A DNA stretch of 39,374 nt. It comes from a virus. Positions within the stretch are counted from its first letter, which is position 1. Every line of letters begins with the position of its first letter. A program made the translations under genes and the position numbers. The notes under the pieces were generated by a model. That model was not told the DNA's origin and did not search any database. It worked only from the letters and a program-made list of their open reading frames with translations. The stretch spans positions 1 to 39,374 of IMG/VR virus record IMGVR_UViG_3300019999_000076. One strand, 5' to 3'. Positions 7,500-13,716 of this stretch are shown here, piece after piece.

Positions 7500-7520
7500 T
7501 ATTGCCCATTTCGCGCAATA
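7500..7520. promoter_or_regulatory. operator-like 21-bp element, copy 1
   Basis: TATTGCCCAT, five bases, GCAATA: a dyad of TATTGC and GCAATA. The same 21-bp layout, 17 of 21 bases identical, recurs at 37011-37031. This copy sits just downstream of the promoter at 7451, where a bound repressor would block transcription. Confidence 0.5.
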
Positions 7521-7549
7521 CTTTTTCCAAATAAAATAAAAGGCTACTC

Positions 7550-7747
7550 ATGAAATTAAGTGATTACCTAGAGGAAAGGGGAATTTCAGCCCGAAAATTC
7601 GCTGCCAAGGCTAACATTACCGCTCCCACTCTTAGAAATGCGATCAAAGGTAAAGATATTCTATTAAGCAATGCTTTGAAAATCGAACGTGCATCCGAGG
7701 GAAAGGTAAAATGTAAAGATTTGATCGATGACGACCTTCTGAAATAG
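7550..7747 (+). CDS. Cro/CI-type helix-turn-helix regulator
   Basis: A 65-residue single-domain DNA-binding protein. Residues ~3-50 form an HTH of the XRE/Cro type: LSDYLEERGISARKFAAKA (helix 1 and start of the HTH), then NITAPTLRNAIKGKD as the turn and recognition helix. There is no dimerisation or RecA-cleavage domain, so it resembles Cro or small plasmid repressors more than CI. The promoter at 7451 and operator-like repeat at 7500 suggest autoregulation. It lies between the leftward recombination operon and the rightward replication operon, the usual site of the lysogeny switch. No CI-type partner was seen. Confidence 0.8.
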   Translation: MKLSDYLEERGISARKFAAKANITAPTLRNAIKGKDILLSNALKIERASEGKVKCKDLIDDDLLK

Positions 7748-8010
7748 GTTGGAATCAAAAAAGTATTTGTATAGTATTTGACGGAACTACGCAACCGTTA
7801 ATTGCGGAGCTCTAAAAACAAACCTAGGATTATTAGGTTACATGATTTATTTAGTATTACAGCCGAAAACCATACCTCATCCACGATTTTTTTTCCATAC
7901 ATTTATGTGGCTGATAATAAAAAGTTTTGATGAAGAAGAACAGTTTTGTCACTTCTGCAAATTTTCTGGGATCGATTCTGATTGATTTAGAAGACTTGCA
8001 GTGCTATGGT

Positions 8011-8045
8011 TTAAAAAAGAAAAGGCCAGTTTGTCGCTGGCCTTT
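8011..8045 (-). terminator. intrinsic terminator, leftward
   Basis: AAAGGCCAG (8021-8029) and CTGGCCTTT (8037-8045) make a perfect 9-bp stem with a 7-base loop. Read leftward it is followed by TTTTCTTTTTT-like sequence (the A-rich 8011-8022), a textbook terminator. Read rightward it has only a short T stretch. Confidence 0.75.
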
Positions 8046-8076
8046 CAGAGAAACTTAGCTATGTGCTGATACTGTA
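8012..8076 (-). ncRNA. candidate OOP-like antisense small RNA
   Basis: A leftward promoter (TTGTGA, 17 bases, TATGAT; 8111-8083) would start RNA near 8076, and the terminator at 8045-8011 would end it near 8012, giving ~65 nt. There is no protein-coding content. Position and size match lambda OOP RNA (77 nt), which runs leftward between the regulator and the O replication gene. It would be antisense to the leader of the rightward replication transcript. The function is inferred from position only. Confidence 0.55.
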
Positions 8077-8082
8077 TTCATT

Positions 8083-8111
8083 ATCATAGCTCAGTGAAAA
8101 CATTTTCACAA
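8083..8111 (-). promoter_or_regulatory. leftward sigma-70 promoter beside the replication gene
   Basis: On the minus strand TTGTGA (8111-8106), spacer 17, TATGAT (8088-8083; 5 of 6). It drives the candidate small RNA. The palindrome at 8094-8109 covers the spacer and most of the -35. Confidence 0.55.
8094..8109. promoter_or_regulatory. 7-bp palindromic operator candidate
   Basis: GTGAAAA and TTTTCAC separated by CA form a near-continuous palindrome between the replication gene start (8127) and the leftward -10 box. A protein bound here could control both the small RNA and translation or transcription of the replication gene. Confidence 0.45.
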
Positions 8112-8126
8112 GAGGTTTTTTTGGCT

Positions 8127-9050
8127 ATGACCACCAAGAATAAAATTCCATTTAATTTTGTAGCTATCCCTGAATATTTTTTTAGATCCGGTTGGATTCC
8201 CAAGGATGATGAGAAAAAATATTGTAAAATGATGAAATTTCTTCATTGGGCTTTTGGCAAATGCTCTTCTTATCAAAAAAGAATACCTCATGATAGGAAA
8301 ATGATTACCCTTCAACCATACGAATTTATTTTTGGAAGAACATCAAGTGCTGAAGAATCCGGTCTCTCAGAAGGTGAAATTCGCAACCAGCTGAAATTGC
8401 ATATTGAAGCAAAATTGATAGAAAAAACAACCAGCTCAGTAACCAGCCGATTTACCGTCTATAGATGGGTGACAGACAACTTTTGCGAAAATCACAACCA
8501 GCTGAGCAACCAGCTGAGCAACCAGCTGAGCAACCAGCTGAGCACCCACAAACTATACGAAGAGAACGAAGAACTAGAAGAAGAATACGTTAAAAAAGAA
8601 ACGAAGAAAGAAAAAGAAAAAGAAATCGTTCCGTCTAAAATCGTTTCGTTGCCTTCTAAAGAAAAAATGGACGAAATAATCGAGGCATGCGAAGCTTACG
8701 TCGATGCAAATAATCTTAGAATAGCACCCAAAACCTTGAGGCTATGGGTAAAAAAATTCGATGAAGGATTAATCGTCCAGCAGTTGGCTAATTTGAACGA
8801 AAAGAAACACTTGATCACAAAACATGAGGCCTGGGTGGAGGTTTCATTGGCAGCAATTCAAAACTTTACATTAAACAAAACTTTTATCGAAGAATTTAAG
8901 GTCAAATCCAACATAACATCTATTATCACCCTCAAAAATTATTGTCGGGACGAAAAGACCGGTAACGATTATCAATATAGTCTTCCTCATGAGCAATTTA
9001 AGTCAATTATCACGCGAAAATACAATCACAAACTCGAAGGCGTTTTATGA
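8127..9050 (+). CDS. phage replication initiator, O-like, with internal origin
   Basis: A 307-residue protein from ATG 8127, with AGAGG at 8111; a GTG at 8094 is in frame but lies in the palindrome. Residues ~10-110 look like a winged-helix replication domain (MITLQPYEFIFGRTSSAEES then GLSEGEIRNQLKLHIEAKLI). A linker of NQLS repeats (124-139) follows, then a highly charged stretch (KKETKKEKEKE) and a C-terminal helical domain that would contact a helicase loader or host helicase. The repeats in the linker correspond to DNA direct repeats, as in lambda O, where the origin lies inside the gene. No helicase gene is next to it, so host replication proteins are probably recruited. Confidence 0.75.
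   Translation: MTTKNKIPFNFVAIPEYFFRSGWIPKDDEKKYCKMMKFLHWAFGKCSSYQKRIPHDRKMITLQPYEFIFGRTSSAEESGLSEGEIRNQLKLHIEAKLIEKTTSSVTSRFTVYRWVTDNFCENHNQLSNQLSNQLSNQLSTHKLYEENEELEEEYVKKETKKEKEKEIVPSKIVSLPSKEKMDEIIEACEAYVDANNLRIAPKTLRLWVKKFDEGLIVQQLANLNEKKHLITKHEAWVEVSLAAIQNFTLNKTFIEEFKVKSNITSIITLKNYCRDEKTGNDYQYSLPHEQFKSIITRKYNHKLEGVL
8385..8543. other. candidate replication origin with 12-bp iterons
   Basis: Four perfect tandem copies of AACCAGCTGAGC lie at 8496-8507, 8508-8519, 8520-8531 and 8532-8543. Diverged copies lie at 8385-8396, 8429-8440 and 8441-8452, the last two again 12 bases apart. Directly after them the + strand is almost all purine and A-rich to about 8630, like the DNA-unwinding part of the lambda origin. 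The initiator gene encodes both. Confidence 0.65.
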
Positions 9051-9367
9051 AATCAGGCGATCATGAATTTTTCAACAAATCGTGCGGAATCGCACATATC
9101 AAAAACGACAAAGAGGATATCTTTTGCGTATTTTCAGATTCTTTTGATAATCATGATCAAGCTCATTTGGGGTATATAATCGCTTACGGAGAAACAAAAG
9201 AGGATGCGCTCATAAATACAATAAAAGTATTGATAGAAGAAAAGAAAAAACTTTCTTTGAAAATAAAAAATATTTTTGTATCTCGAGAAGCTTGCACAGG
9301 GGAAAGGGTTGTTTTACTGGAAAATAAAGCAATTTACGATGTTGATCCGCAGTTTGTAAACAAATAA
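9047..9367 (+). CDS. hypothetical protein in the replication operon
   Basis: A 106-residue protein whose ATG overlaps the stop of the replication gene (ATGA), so it is translationally coupled. It looks like a small alpha/beta domain: strands CGIAHIKNDKEDIFCVFSDSF and LGYIIAYGETKEDALINTIK, then a lysine-rich helix (EEKKKLSLKIKNIF). No family was recognised. The tight coupling suggests it works with the initiator. Confidence 0.7.
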   Translation: MKSGDHEFFNKSCGIAHIKNDKEDIFCVFSDSFDNHDQAHLGYIIAYGETKEDALINTIKVLIEEKKKLSLKIKNIFVSREACTGERVVLLENKAIYDVDPQFVNK

Positions 9368-9400
9368 ATTTATTTGAATTGGAGACAAAAATTTACCACA

Positions 9401-9429
9401 TTGGTACGATGGCATGGGTAAGGTATAAA
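9401..9429 (+). promoter_or_regulatory. sigma-70 promoter before the SpoVG-like gene
   Basis: TTGGTA (9401-9406), spacer 17, TATAAA (9424-9429), 33 bases before ATG 9462. The spacer contains CATGGGTAA, a word also found at 37566-37574, so a shared regulator is possible. Confidence 0.6.
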
Positions 9430-9461
9430 TACATCAACCAATTCAATCATATTGAGAATTT

Positions 9462-9770
9462 ATGGATAAACTAAAAGTCACTCGATACCACAAAACCAAG
9501 GGGAATAGCGCACTTGTCGGAATCTTCAGTATCGTCGTTCCAAAATGGGGATACTTTTTCATAAACAACATGAAACACTTTGAGAAAAATGGCCATTACT
9601 TTGTAGGATTTCCTGATAAAGAATATGAAGAAGAAGGGAAAAAAAAGCATTTTCCTTACACGGGATTTACCGAAAGAAAGATTTCAGATGCTTTCCAACA
9701 AGAAGTTTTGAAAGCCATAGAACAATACTTTTTGGAAGCTTCAAGCAAAAGTGCTTTAGAGGTCAAATAG
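9462..9770 (+). CDS. SpoVG-like nucleic-acid-binding protein
   Basis: A 102-residue protein. The order of strands and the phrase NGHYFVGFPDKEYEEEGKKK followed by HFPYTGF, then FQQEVLKAIEQYF, matches the general layout of SpoVG-type proteins (beta sheet, conserved 'NG.F...P.K' turn, C-terminal helix). SpoVG proteins bind DNA and RNA. In a phage replication operon this could be a single-strand binding or regulatory protein. The match is by pattern only. It has its own promoter and lies between the initiator operon and the RusA-like gene. Confidence 0.5.
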   Translation: MDKLKVTRYHKTKGNSALVGIFSIVVPKWGYFFINNMKHFEKNGHYFVGFPDKEYEEEGKKKHFPYTGFTERKISDAFQQEVLKAIEQYFLEASSKSALEVK

Positions 9771-9833
9771 ACATATTTATGACATACAAAGCATATCAAA
9801 ATGGTGTAATTTATAACGATTTATACCTAGAAC

Positions 9834-9863
9834 TGGGTATATGTGGCTATAACTGGGTATAAG
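9834..9863 (+). promoter_or_regulatory. promoter-like region with repeated CTGGGTATA
   Basis: AACTGGGTATA occurs at 9831-9841 and 9851-9861. TGGGTA (9834-9839), 18 bases, TATAAG (9858-9863) would act as -35/-10 for the gene at 9876. The repeats may also be operator half-sites. Confidence 0.45.
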
Positions 9864-9875
9864 TTTAAATAAGTT

Positions 9876-10280
9876 ATGGAAATCAAATTCACTATCCCTA
9901 TGACTAAAAATCTGATTGTATCCGAAGCTAATAGAACTGGCGAACATTGGACAAAAAAAAGTGAACGTCATCGAACGCAAAAGTTTTTGATAAATTCATA
10001 TATGAGAAAGCATATGAATTCCAAAAAAGAAGCTTTACCTTGCACTATATCAATGACTAGAATAGCCCCTCGATCTTTAGATGAAGAGGAAAATCTGCCA
10101 ATGGCTTTCAAACATATCAAAGATTATATAGCTGATTTTTTAATTCCAGGACAAGCAATGGGTAGAGCAGACGGGGATAAGCGAATCCGATGGGAATATT
10201 CTCAGGAAAAAGGAAAACCCAAAGAATATGCTATTAGAATTCAAATCAAGAATAATGAAGAAGTAACCACTGCCATATAA
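9876..10280 (+). CDS. RusA-like Holliday junction resolvase
   Basis: A 134-residue protein of about RusA size (120 in E. coli). The N-terminus is basic (NRTGEHWTKKSERHR). The central part LDEEENLPMAFKHIKDYIAD gives the RusA pattern of acidic residues, Asn and a following Lys and Asp, and GRADGDKRIRWEYSQEKG gives the second acidic motif. RusA proteins are dimeric endonucleases that cut Holliday junctions and are common in lambdoid replication modules. With Erf it would resolve recombination intermediates or packaging branches. Length and motif spacing fit; catalytic identity is not proven. Confidence 0.65.
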   Translation: MEIKFTIPMTKNLIVSEANRTGEHWTKKSERHRTQKFLINSYMRKHMNSKKEALPCTISMTRIAPRSLDEEENLPMAFKHIKDYIADFLIPGQAMGRADGDKRIRWEYSQEKGKPKEYAIRIQIKNNEEVTTAI

Positions 10281-10338
10281 CAGCACATATCCCTATGCCC
10301 ACAATTACAAAAGCTTTAGGCCATCCAAAATTATCCAT
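10246..10338 (-). CDS. 30-residue single-span membrane peptide
   Basis: ATG 10338 is preceded by AAGGAG and overlaps the stop of the upstream coiled-coil gene. The product is MDNFGWPKAF then a membrane span VIVGIGICAVIWQWLLL and a short tail. It overlaps the 3' end of the convergent RusA-like gene. It resembles other tiny membrane peptides in this genome (11118, 18928, 18787). The role is unknown. Confidence 0.5.
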   Translation of the reverse strand: MDNFGWPKAFVIVGIGICAVIWQWLLLHYS

Positions 10339-10543
10339 TTACTTCTCCTTTGCAAATATTCCTCTCAAGGATATCCAGTCTTAGTTTTAAATCCCAGTTT
10401 TCTTTCTTAAGCTCATTGATAGAAGCATAGGTTCCTTTCCTGACTTTATCCAAAGTTTTTCTTGCCGCTATCAAATCGGCTTTAAGAAAATCAATTTCTG
10501 TTGGTCTTGCTTCAAAAATATCCAATTGGAAGATCGCGCTCAT
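10331..10543 (-). CDS. small coiled-coil protein
   Basis: A 70-residue protein behind AAGGAG. Residues ~18-65 have heptad-like leucines and many charges (FLKADLIAARKTLDKVRKG, then INELKKENWDLKLRLDILER), predicting a coiled coil. It runs leftward inside the otherwise rightward replication region and is divergent from the ParB-like gene, with the palindrome at 10562 between them. No family was recognised. Confidence 0.65.
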   Translation of the reverse strand: MSAIFQLDIFEARPTEIDFLKADLIAARKTLDKVRKGTYASINELKKENWDLKLRLDILERNICKGEVNG

Positions 10544-10561
10544 ATATCTCCTTTCAGCAGG

Positions 10562-10574
10562 TTACATTTTGTAA
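10562..10574. promoter_or_regulatory. TTACA-N3-TGTAA palindrome, copy 1
   Basis: A 13-bp palindrome in the divergent gap between the coiled-coil gene (10543) and the ParB-like gene (10647). A sister site with the same half-sites and spacing lies at 36994-37006. Confidence 0.4.
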
Positions 10575-10597
10575 TCTACTCGTTTTTCAAAAAATGA

Positions 10598-10626
10598 TTG
10601 ACTTTTTACGATTTACGATTAAAAAT
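10598..10626 (+). promoter_or_regulatory. weak promoter before the ParB-like gene
   Basis: TTGACT (10598-10603) is followed 17 bases on by AAAAAT. The spacer contains a direct repeat of TACGATT. The -35 is good and the -10 is poor, so an activator could be needed. Confidence 0.3.
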
Positions 10627-10646
10627 ATGTTTTCAATCGAGGGATT

Positions 10647-11108
10647 ATGATTAATTGGAGACTAGAACGCAAGTCAATTAAAGATTTACAAAAATTTAAA
10701 AAAAACCCTAGAACATTATCTAAAGATCAATTCCGACAACTAAGAACTTCATTAGAAAAGTTCGGGCTTATTGATAAACCCATTATCAACCTAGATAATA
10801 CCATTATCGGGGGTCATCAACGCATAGAAGTTTTGAAAAAAACAGGGTCAAAAGATGTAGAATGCTGGGTACCAGATAAAGAACTTAGCAGTCATGATAT
10901 CGAAGAGCTAAATATCCGCTTAAACTTAAATCAAGGTGGTTTTGATTTCGACGCTTTAGCAAATGAATTTGAAATCCCTGATTTACTTGAATGGGGATTT
11001 GATCCCGAAGATTTGATGGGTGCTTGTGCTGAAGAACTCGAATCGAAAGATAAAGAAGAAAAGAAAAAAAAACTCCATGAATGCCCGAATTGCGGGTTTG
11101 AATTTTAA
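10647..11108 (+). CDS. ParB/Srx-type nuclease-domain protein
   Basis: A 153-residue protein. Residues ~8-80 match the ParB N-terminal domain: NPRTLSKDQFRQLRTSLEKFG, then KPIINLDNTIIGGHQRIEVL with the GGHQR motif. In phages this domain is usually fused to a DNA methylase. Here the methylase is missing and the protein ends in a lysine-rich stretch and a single CPNCGFEF knuckle. It may therefore be a stand-alone DNA-binding or nuclease factor, or the remnant of a modification enzyme. It lies just before the small terminase. It is not next to the ParA gene and is not the likely partition partner. Confidence 0.8.
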   Translation: MINWRLERKSIKDLQKFKKNPRTLSKDQFRQLRTSLEKFGLIDKPIINLDNTIIGGHQRIEVLKKTGSKDVECWVPDKELSSHDIEELNIRLNLNQGGFDFDALANEFEIPDLLEWGFDPEDLMGACAEELESKDKEEKKKKLHECPNCGFEF

Positions 11109-11117
11109 AGGAAAACT

Positions 11118-11222
11118 ATGACCCCCCATGACGAAGCAAATATTTATCTCATCTCAGGATTTGTGATTTTTTTAATGGCATCATTTTACATAATTTATGT
11201 AGTAGCATGTAAATTTTTATAG
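11118..11222 (+). CDS. 34-residue single-span membrane peptide
   Basis: ATG 11118 with AAAGGA upstream. Product: MTPHDEANIYL then a hydrophobic span ISGFVIFLMASFYIIYVVA and a CKFL tail. It fits exactly between the ParB-like gene and the small terminase gene. A holin role is possible but unsupported. Confidence 0.55.
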   Translation: MTPHDEANIYLISGFVIFLMASFYIIYVVACKFL

Positions 11223-11228
11223 GAAAAA

Positions 11229-11675
11229 ATGCCGAGAAGAAAAAAAGAAAACCCAAAACCAGTTGGTAATCCACAAAAAGAGATCGATTGGAAAATCGTC
11301 GACAATCTCCTTATTGCGGGTTGCACTGGTGTTGAAATAGCCGAAAGATTAGGCATTCATCCCGATACACTTTATCAAAGATGTACTATGGAGAAAGGTT
11401 CTGATTGGTCGGCTTATTTGCAGAGTAAGAGAGCTAGAGGCAATAGTTTATTAAGAGAAAAACAATATCATCAAGCTGTGGTTAAAGGAAATACGACAAT
11501 TCTTATGCATTTATTTAGGCATCGTTTAGGGGAATGGGATAAGGTTCCGGATCAAGAAGCTGGAGAAGAACAAGAAAATCAATATAATGCTTTAATGACT
11601 TTATTAAGCGCCATTCAGTCGCAGTCAGCTTTAAAAATCTCTAACAACAATTGTAATGAAGAACACAAATCATAA
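11229..11675 (+). CDS. small terminase subunit (DNA recognition)
   Basis: A 148-residue protein with a basic N-terminus (MPRRKKENPKP) and an HTH at ~18-50 (VDNLLIAGCTGVEIAERLG then IHPDTLYQRC). A helical oligomerisation segment follows (KARGNSLLREKQYHQAVVKG-like), and then a LMHLFRHRLGEWDK segment typical of small terminase proteins. The C-terminus is acidic and Gln-rich. Small terminase subunits form rings that recognise the packaging start. The large subunit starts 2.2 kb downstream, separated by a leftward cassette, which is unusual because the two are normally adjacent. Confidence 0.75.
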   Translation: MPRRKKENPKPVGNPQKEIDWKIVDNLLIAGCTGVEIAERLGIHPDTLYQRCTMEKGSDWSAYLQSKRARGNSLLREKQYHQAVVKGNTTILMHLFRHRLGEWDKVPDQEAGEEQENQYNALMTLLSAIQSQSALKISNNNCNEEHKS

Positions 11676-11776
11676 TGCGTAACAGGTGCATGCAATGCTT
11701 CTGTTGGGAAGTTCTCATAGCTAGAGATCATCTGTTCTAGCATTAAAATCAAATGTGCTTTTTCATTATTACTCAT
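11615..11776 (-). CDS. 53-residue hypothetical protein
   Basis: Starts at ATG 11776, overlapping the end of the HAD gene (ATGAGTAA), so probably coupled. The product is helical: MSNNEKAHLILMLEQMISSY, then a Pro-containing turn and YDLCSSLQLLLEIFKAD. The last 61 bases overlap the convergent small terminase gene. The frame extends upstream to 11887 but that part is inside the HAD gene. No family was recognised. Confidence 0.55.
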   Translation of the reverse strand: MSNNEKAHLILMLEQMISSYENFPTEALHAPVTHYDLCSSLQLLLEIFKADCD

Positions 11777-12338
11777 TGGTTTGCCTACAATCAAATACGA
11801 ATACACCGCGTCTCTTCCACATAGCAATTGATTCTGGGTGCGCATCGAAGACCATATCGATACAATGAATCTTTGGGTCACAGGCAAAGCTGTTGCCTGT
11901 GTTTTGTTCTGCCCAACGCATATCTAACCACCCTTCTTTGAGCACTTCAATTGGTTCTGTGTTGCCTATTGGACGCATTTTTAAAACCAGTTTAAAATTC
12001 CAACCTAGGTAAGGATGCCGTATATGTTTTTCAAACCATTCTTCTGTTTTCTTTCTTACAGATTCGGATCGGCTTGTCCAGACTTCTACATTTTGTGTAT
12101 CTACCATAAAGGAATTTAAAACATAACAAACAGGTTTAATCAGCTCATCCTTATCACAAGCTTCGTGGTATGCCTGCCAGTCGGGTTTCCATTCTCTAAT
12201 AATTGGATAGCCATCAATGTCATCATTTACATAGTATCTTCCATCTTCCATTTTCCTAGCAAAAGCTATATCAGAATCAACAAAGTGCCTTCTATGCGCG
12301 CAATCGGCTAACACTCCGTCTAGGTCAAAGATTATCAT
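11769..12338 (-). CDS. HAD-superfamily phosphatase (polynucleotide 3'-phosphatase-like)
   Basis: A 189-residue protein. ATG 12338 is chosen because GAGG precedes it and the HAD motif begins right after (MIIFDLDGVLADC); an upstream frame to 12386 adds nothing. Motif I is DLDGVLAD (5-12) with the nucleophile Asp5. Motif II is VEVWTSRSES. The LKMRPIGNTEPIEVLKEGWL stretch resembles the RPD...VK region of T4 Pnk phosphatase. The enzyme would remove phosphates from DNA or RNA 3' ends or from nucleotides. No kinase domain is present, so repair partners may be host enzymes. It is in a coupled leftward run. Confidence 0.75.
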   Translation of the reverse strand: MIIFDLDGVLADCAHRRHFVDSDIAFARKMEDGRYYVNDDIDGYPIIREWKPDWQAYHEACDKDELIKPVCYVLNSFMVDTQNVEVWTSRSESVRKKTEEWFEKHIRHPYLGWNFKLVLKMRPIGNTEPIEVLKEGWLDMRWAEQNTGNSFACDPKIHCIDMVFDAHPESIAMWKRRGVFVFDCRQTNE

Positions 12339-12871
12339 GAGTCCTCGGGTGGTTTTGTTAATCGCTTTTCCTTGTCTTCGAACCATTCTAAAGCATCCTC
12401 ATACCAATAATACACTTCAGCCAGTTCTCCAGTTGGTGAGTAATACCAAATTTCTTCAAAGGATTTGTCAATGTTGAATTTTTCTTTGAAATATTTGGAT
12501 ATCAATTCGCACATTTGCTGACCTGTGACAGATATGGATATCGTTTCTTTGACTGAAACTGTTTTAAATTCTTTTCCTATTAAATCTTTTCCGCGAACTT
12601 CCTTATCATCAACAAAATAGCGAGGTTTATTGTTGTGTAAATATATTTCTAGAAATTGGCAGCATTCACATTCCAAAGCATGTTCGTCGCACTCATCGCT
12701 TTTCCTTGAGGAATCTACAATTTGAATTGCAGCGGCGAAAGCTGCAAAATATAAATTTGAAGCTTCTTCTATAGGTATTCCCATTGATTCACTCATTTCT
12801 TTGATTTTTTCATCAGGCATAGGATATCTTTTGAATTTTATGTAATATTTCTTTTCGCTGTCTTCACTCAT
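12335..12871 (-). CDS. hypothetical protein with internal HALEC module
   Basis: A 178-residue protein from ATG 12871, which overlaps the preceding stop (ATGAGTGA). The N-terminal ~65 residues are helical (EKIKEMSESMGIPIEEASNL, AAFAAAIQIVDSS). Next comes a Cys/His cluster, SDECDEHALECECCQF, a copy of the start of the next gene upstream. The C-terminal half is alpha/beta with many aromatic residues (IWYYSPTGELAEVYYWYEDA). Function unknown. The internal copy points to local duplication and fusion. Confidence 0.7.
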   Translation of the reverse strand: MSEDSEKKYYIKFKRYPMPDEKIKEMSESMGIPIEEASNLYFAAFAAAIQIVDSSRKSDECDEHALECECCQFLEIYLHNNKPRYFVDDKEVRGKDLIGKEFKTVSVKETISISVTGQQMCELISKYFKEKFNIDKSFEEIWYYSPTGELAEVYYWYEDALEWFEDKEKRLTKPPEDS

Positions 12872-13205
12872 CGCTTTTCCTAATTTGCTCATATAATTCT
12901 GGAAGATATTTTTTAAATTCTTCTAAGGTGCCATAAAAGCGGAATTCATTACTTGTATCAGGCTTCACGGGTTTTATATAATCTGGTATAGGCGTTCCCC
13001 ATAGTTTTTTAAGATCTTCTATACTTAAACCAGTGTAACAAGCGGAACACATCATTTTGCCATTTTCATCTCTTCTGTCTTTATAAAGTCTTCCACATTC
13101 GCACCATTGACATTCATATAAATTATGCGGGTTTTGAGCGAACCAGTCAAGATTACAGGAACACTCCAAAGCATGCTCGCCGCACTTGTCGCATTCACCG
13201 CTCAT
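12864..13205 (-). CDS. zinc-ribbon protein
   Basis: A 113-residue protein. It opens with MSGECDKCGEHALECSC, followed by QWCECGRLY and MMCSACYTG, enough Cys for two zinc sites. The C-terminal part is EFRFYGTLEEFKKYLPELYE, helical. ATG 13205 overlaps the stop of the gene before it, and its stop overlaps the next start. The opening module recurs in neighbouring reading frames (12335-12871 and 13717-13752). The role is unknown; an adaptor or nucleic-acid-binding role is plausible. Confidence 0.7.
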   Translation of the reverse strand: MSGECDKCGEHALECSCNLDWFAQNPHNLYECQWCECGRLYKDRRDENGKMMCSACYTGLSIEDLKKLWGTPIPDYIKPVKPDTSNEFRFYGTLEEFKKYLPELYEQIRKSDE

Positions 13206-13458
13206 CGAATCTTACCTTTTTAGCAGTTTCCATTGCTCCCCACTGACATCCCATAGCTATTGCTATAGCCTGTAATTGTGTTTTAGTTGTCCAAGGCAAT
13301 GAATTTCCCTTCCAAAATATATTGTAATGAATTCCTTCTACTTCTTCATCGGAGCCTATTTCATCATCAATAGGTTTGTTGGATCGAATTTCTAAAGATT
13401 CGTTAAAAGGCATCGAAAAACGCAAATGGATGGTTGTGTTCATGCATTCACCGCTCAT
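13195..13458 (-). CDS. hypothetical protein of the coupled leftward cassette
   Basis: An 87-residue protein if started at ATG 13458 (MSGECMNTT), which overlaps the preceding stop like its neighbours; ATG 13443 (MNTTIHLRFS) is the alternative and has GGTGA upstream. It reads as a beta-rich start (TIHLRFSMPFNESLEI), an acidic loop (DDEIGSDEEVEGIHY) and a C-terminal helix (TKTQLQAIAIAMGCQWGAME). No family was recognised. Confidence 0.65.
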   Translation of the reverse strand: MSGECMNTTIHLRFSMPFNESLEIRSNKPIDDEIGSDEEVEGIHYNIFWKGNSLPWTTKTQLQAIAIAMGCQWGAMETAKKVRFDER

Positions 13459-13711
13459 ATGCATTCCAGTCAAAATCGGGAAACCTTTCTTTTAGTTCAT
13501 GATAAACATCGTCAGTCACATCCTTGAACTCATGCTCTTCATAAGTTGAAACATCATCAACTATTTCAAAGTTGAATCCTTGACAATTTTTCATTGCGAT
13601 CATTTGAGGCAGAGGATGATGAGGATGATAGATACATTTATCTGAAAAAGATTTTGGGGCCCATATCTGTTGTTTTATTGAATAATCGACCGCAAAATAA
13701 TATATTCCCAT
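13448..13711 (-). CDS. hypothetical protein of the coupled leftward cassette
   Basis: An 87-residue protein with GGAG eight bases before ATG 13711. It carries MGIYYFAVDYSIKQQIWAPK, a His/Pro-rich turn (YHPHHPLPQM) and an acidic C-terminus ending in ELKERFPDFDWNAYER. The sequence resembles small phage proteins that handle or mimic cofactors, but no family can be named. Its stop overlaps the next start by ATGAGCGGTGA. Confidence 0.65.
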   Translation of the reverse strand: MGIYYFAVDYSIKQQIWAPKSFSDKCIYHPHHPLPQMIAMKNCQGFNFEIVDDVSTYEEHEFKDVTDDVYHELKERFPDFDWNAYER

Positions 13712-13716
13712 TTTAA

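Larger units (their letters stand above)
7748..8126. other. non-coding control region before the replication gene
   Basis: About 380 bases with no convincing gene. It holds an inverted repeat AACCTA/TAGGTT (7821-7839), a strong GC-rich hairpin (8021-8045), a 7-bp inverted repeat AGCTATG/CATAGCT (8057-8091), a leftward promoter (8083-8111) and a palindrome (8094-8109). A 42-codon frame (7930-8058) runs across the hairpin but lacks a ribosome site. Confidence 0.6.

Noticed and set aside
7930-8058. 42-codon frame before the replication gene (MKKNSFVTSANF start)
   Set aside because: It has no ribosome site and runs through the terminator stem; kept only as a possible antisense target of the candidate small RNA.
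8496-8543. CRISPR-like array
   Set aside because: The 12-bp repeats are directly tandem with no spacers and lie in a coding frame; they fit origin iterons.
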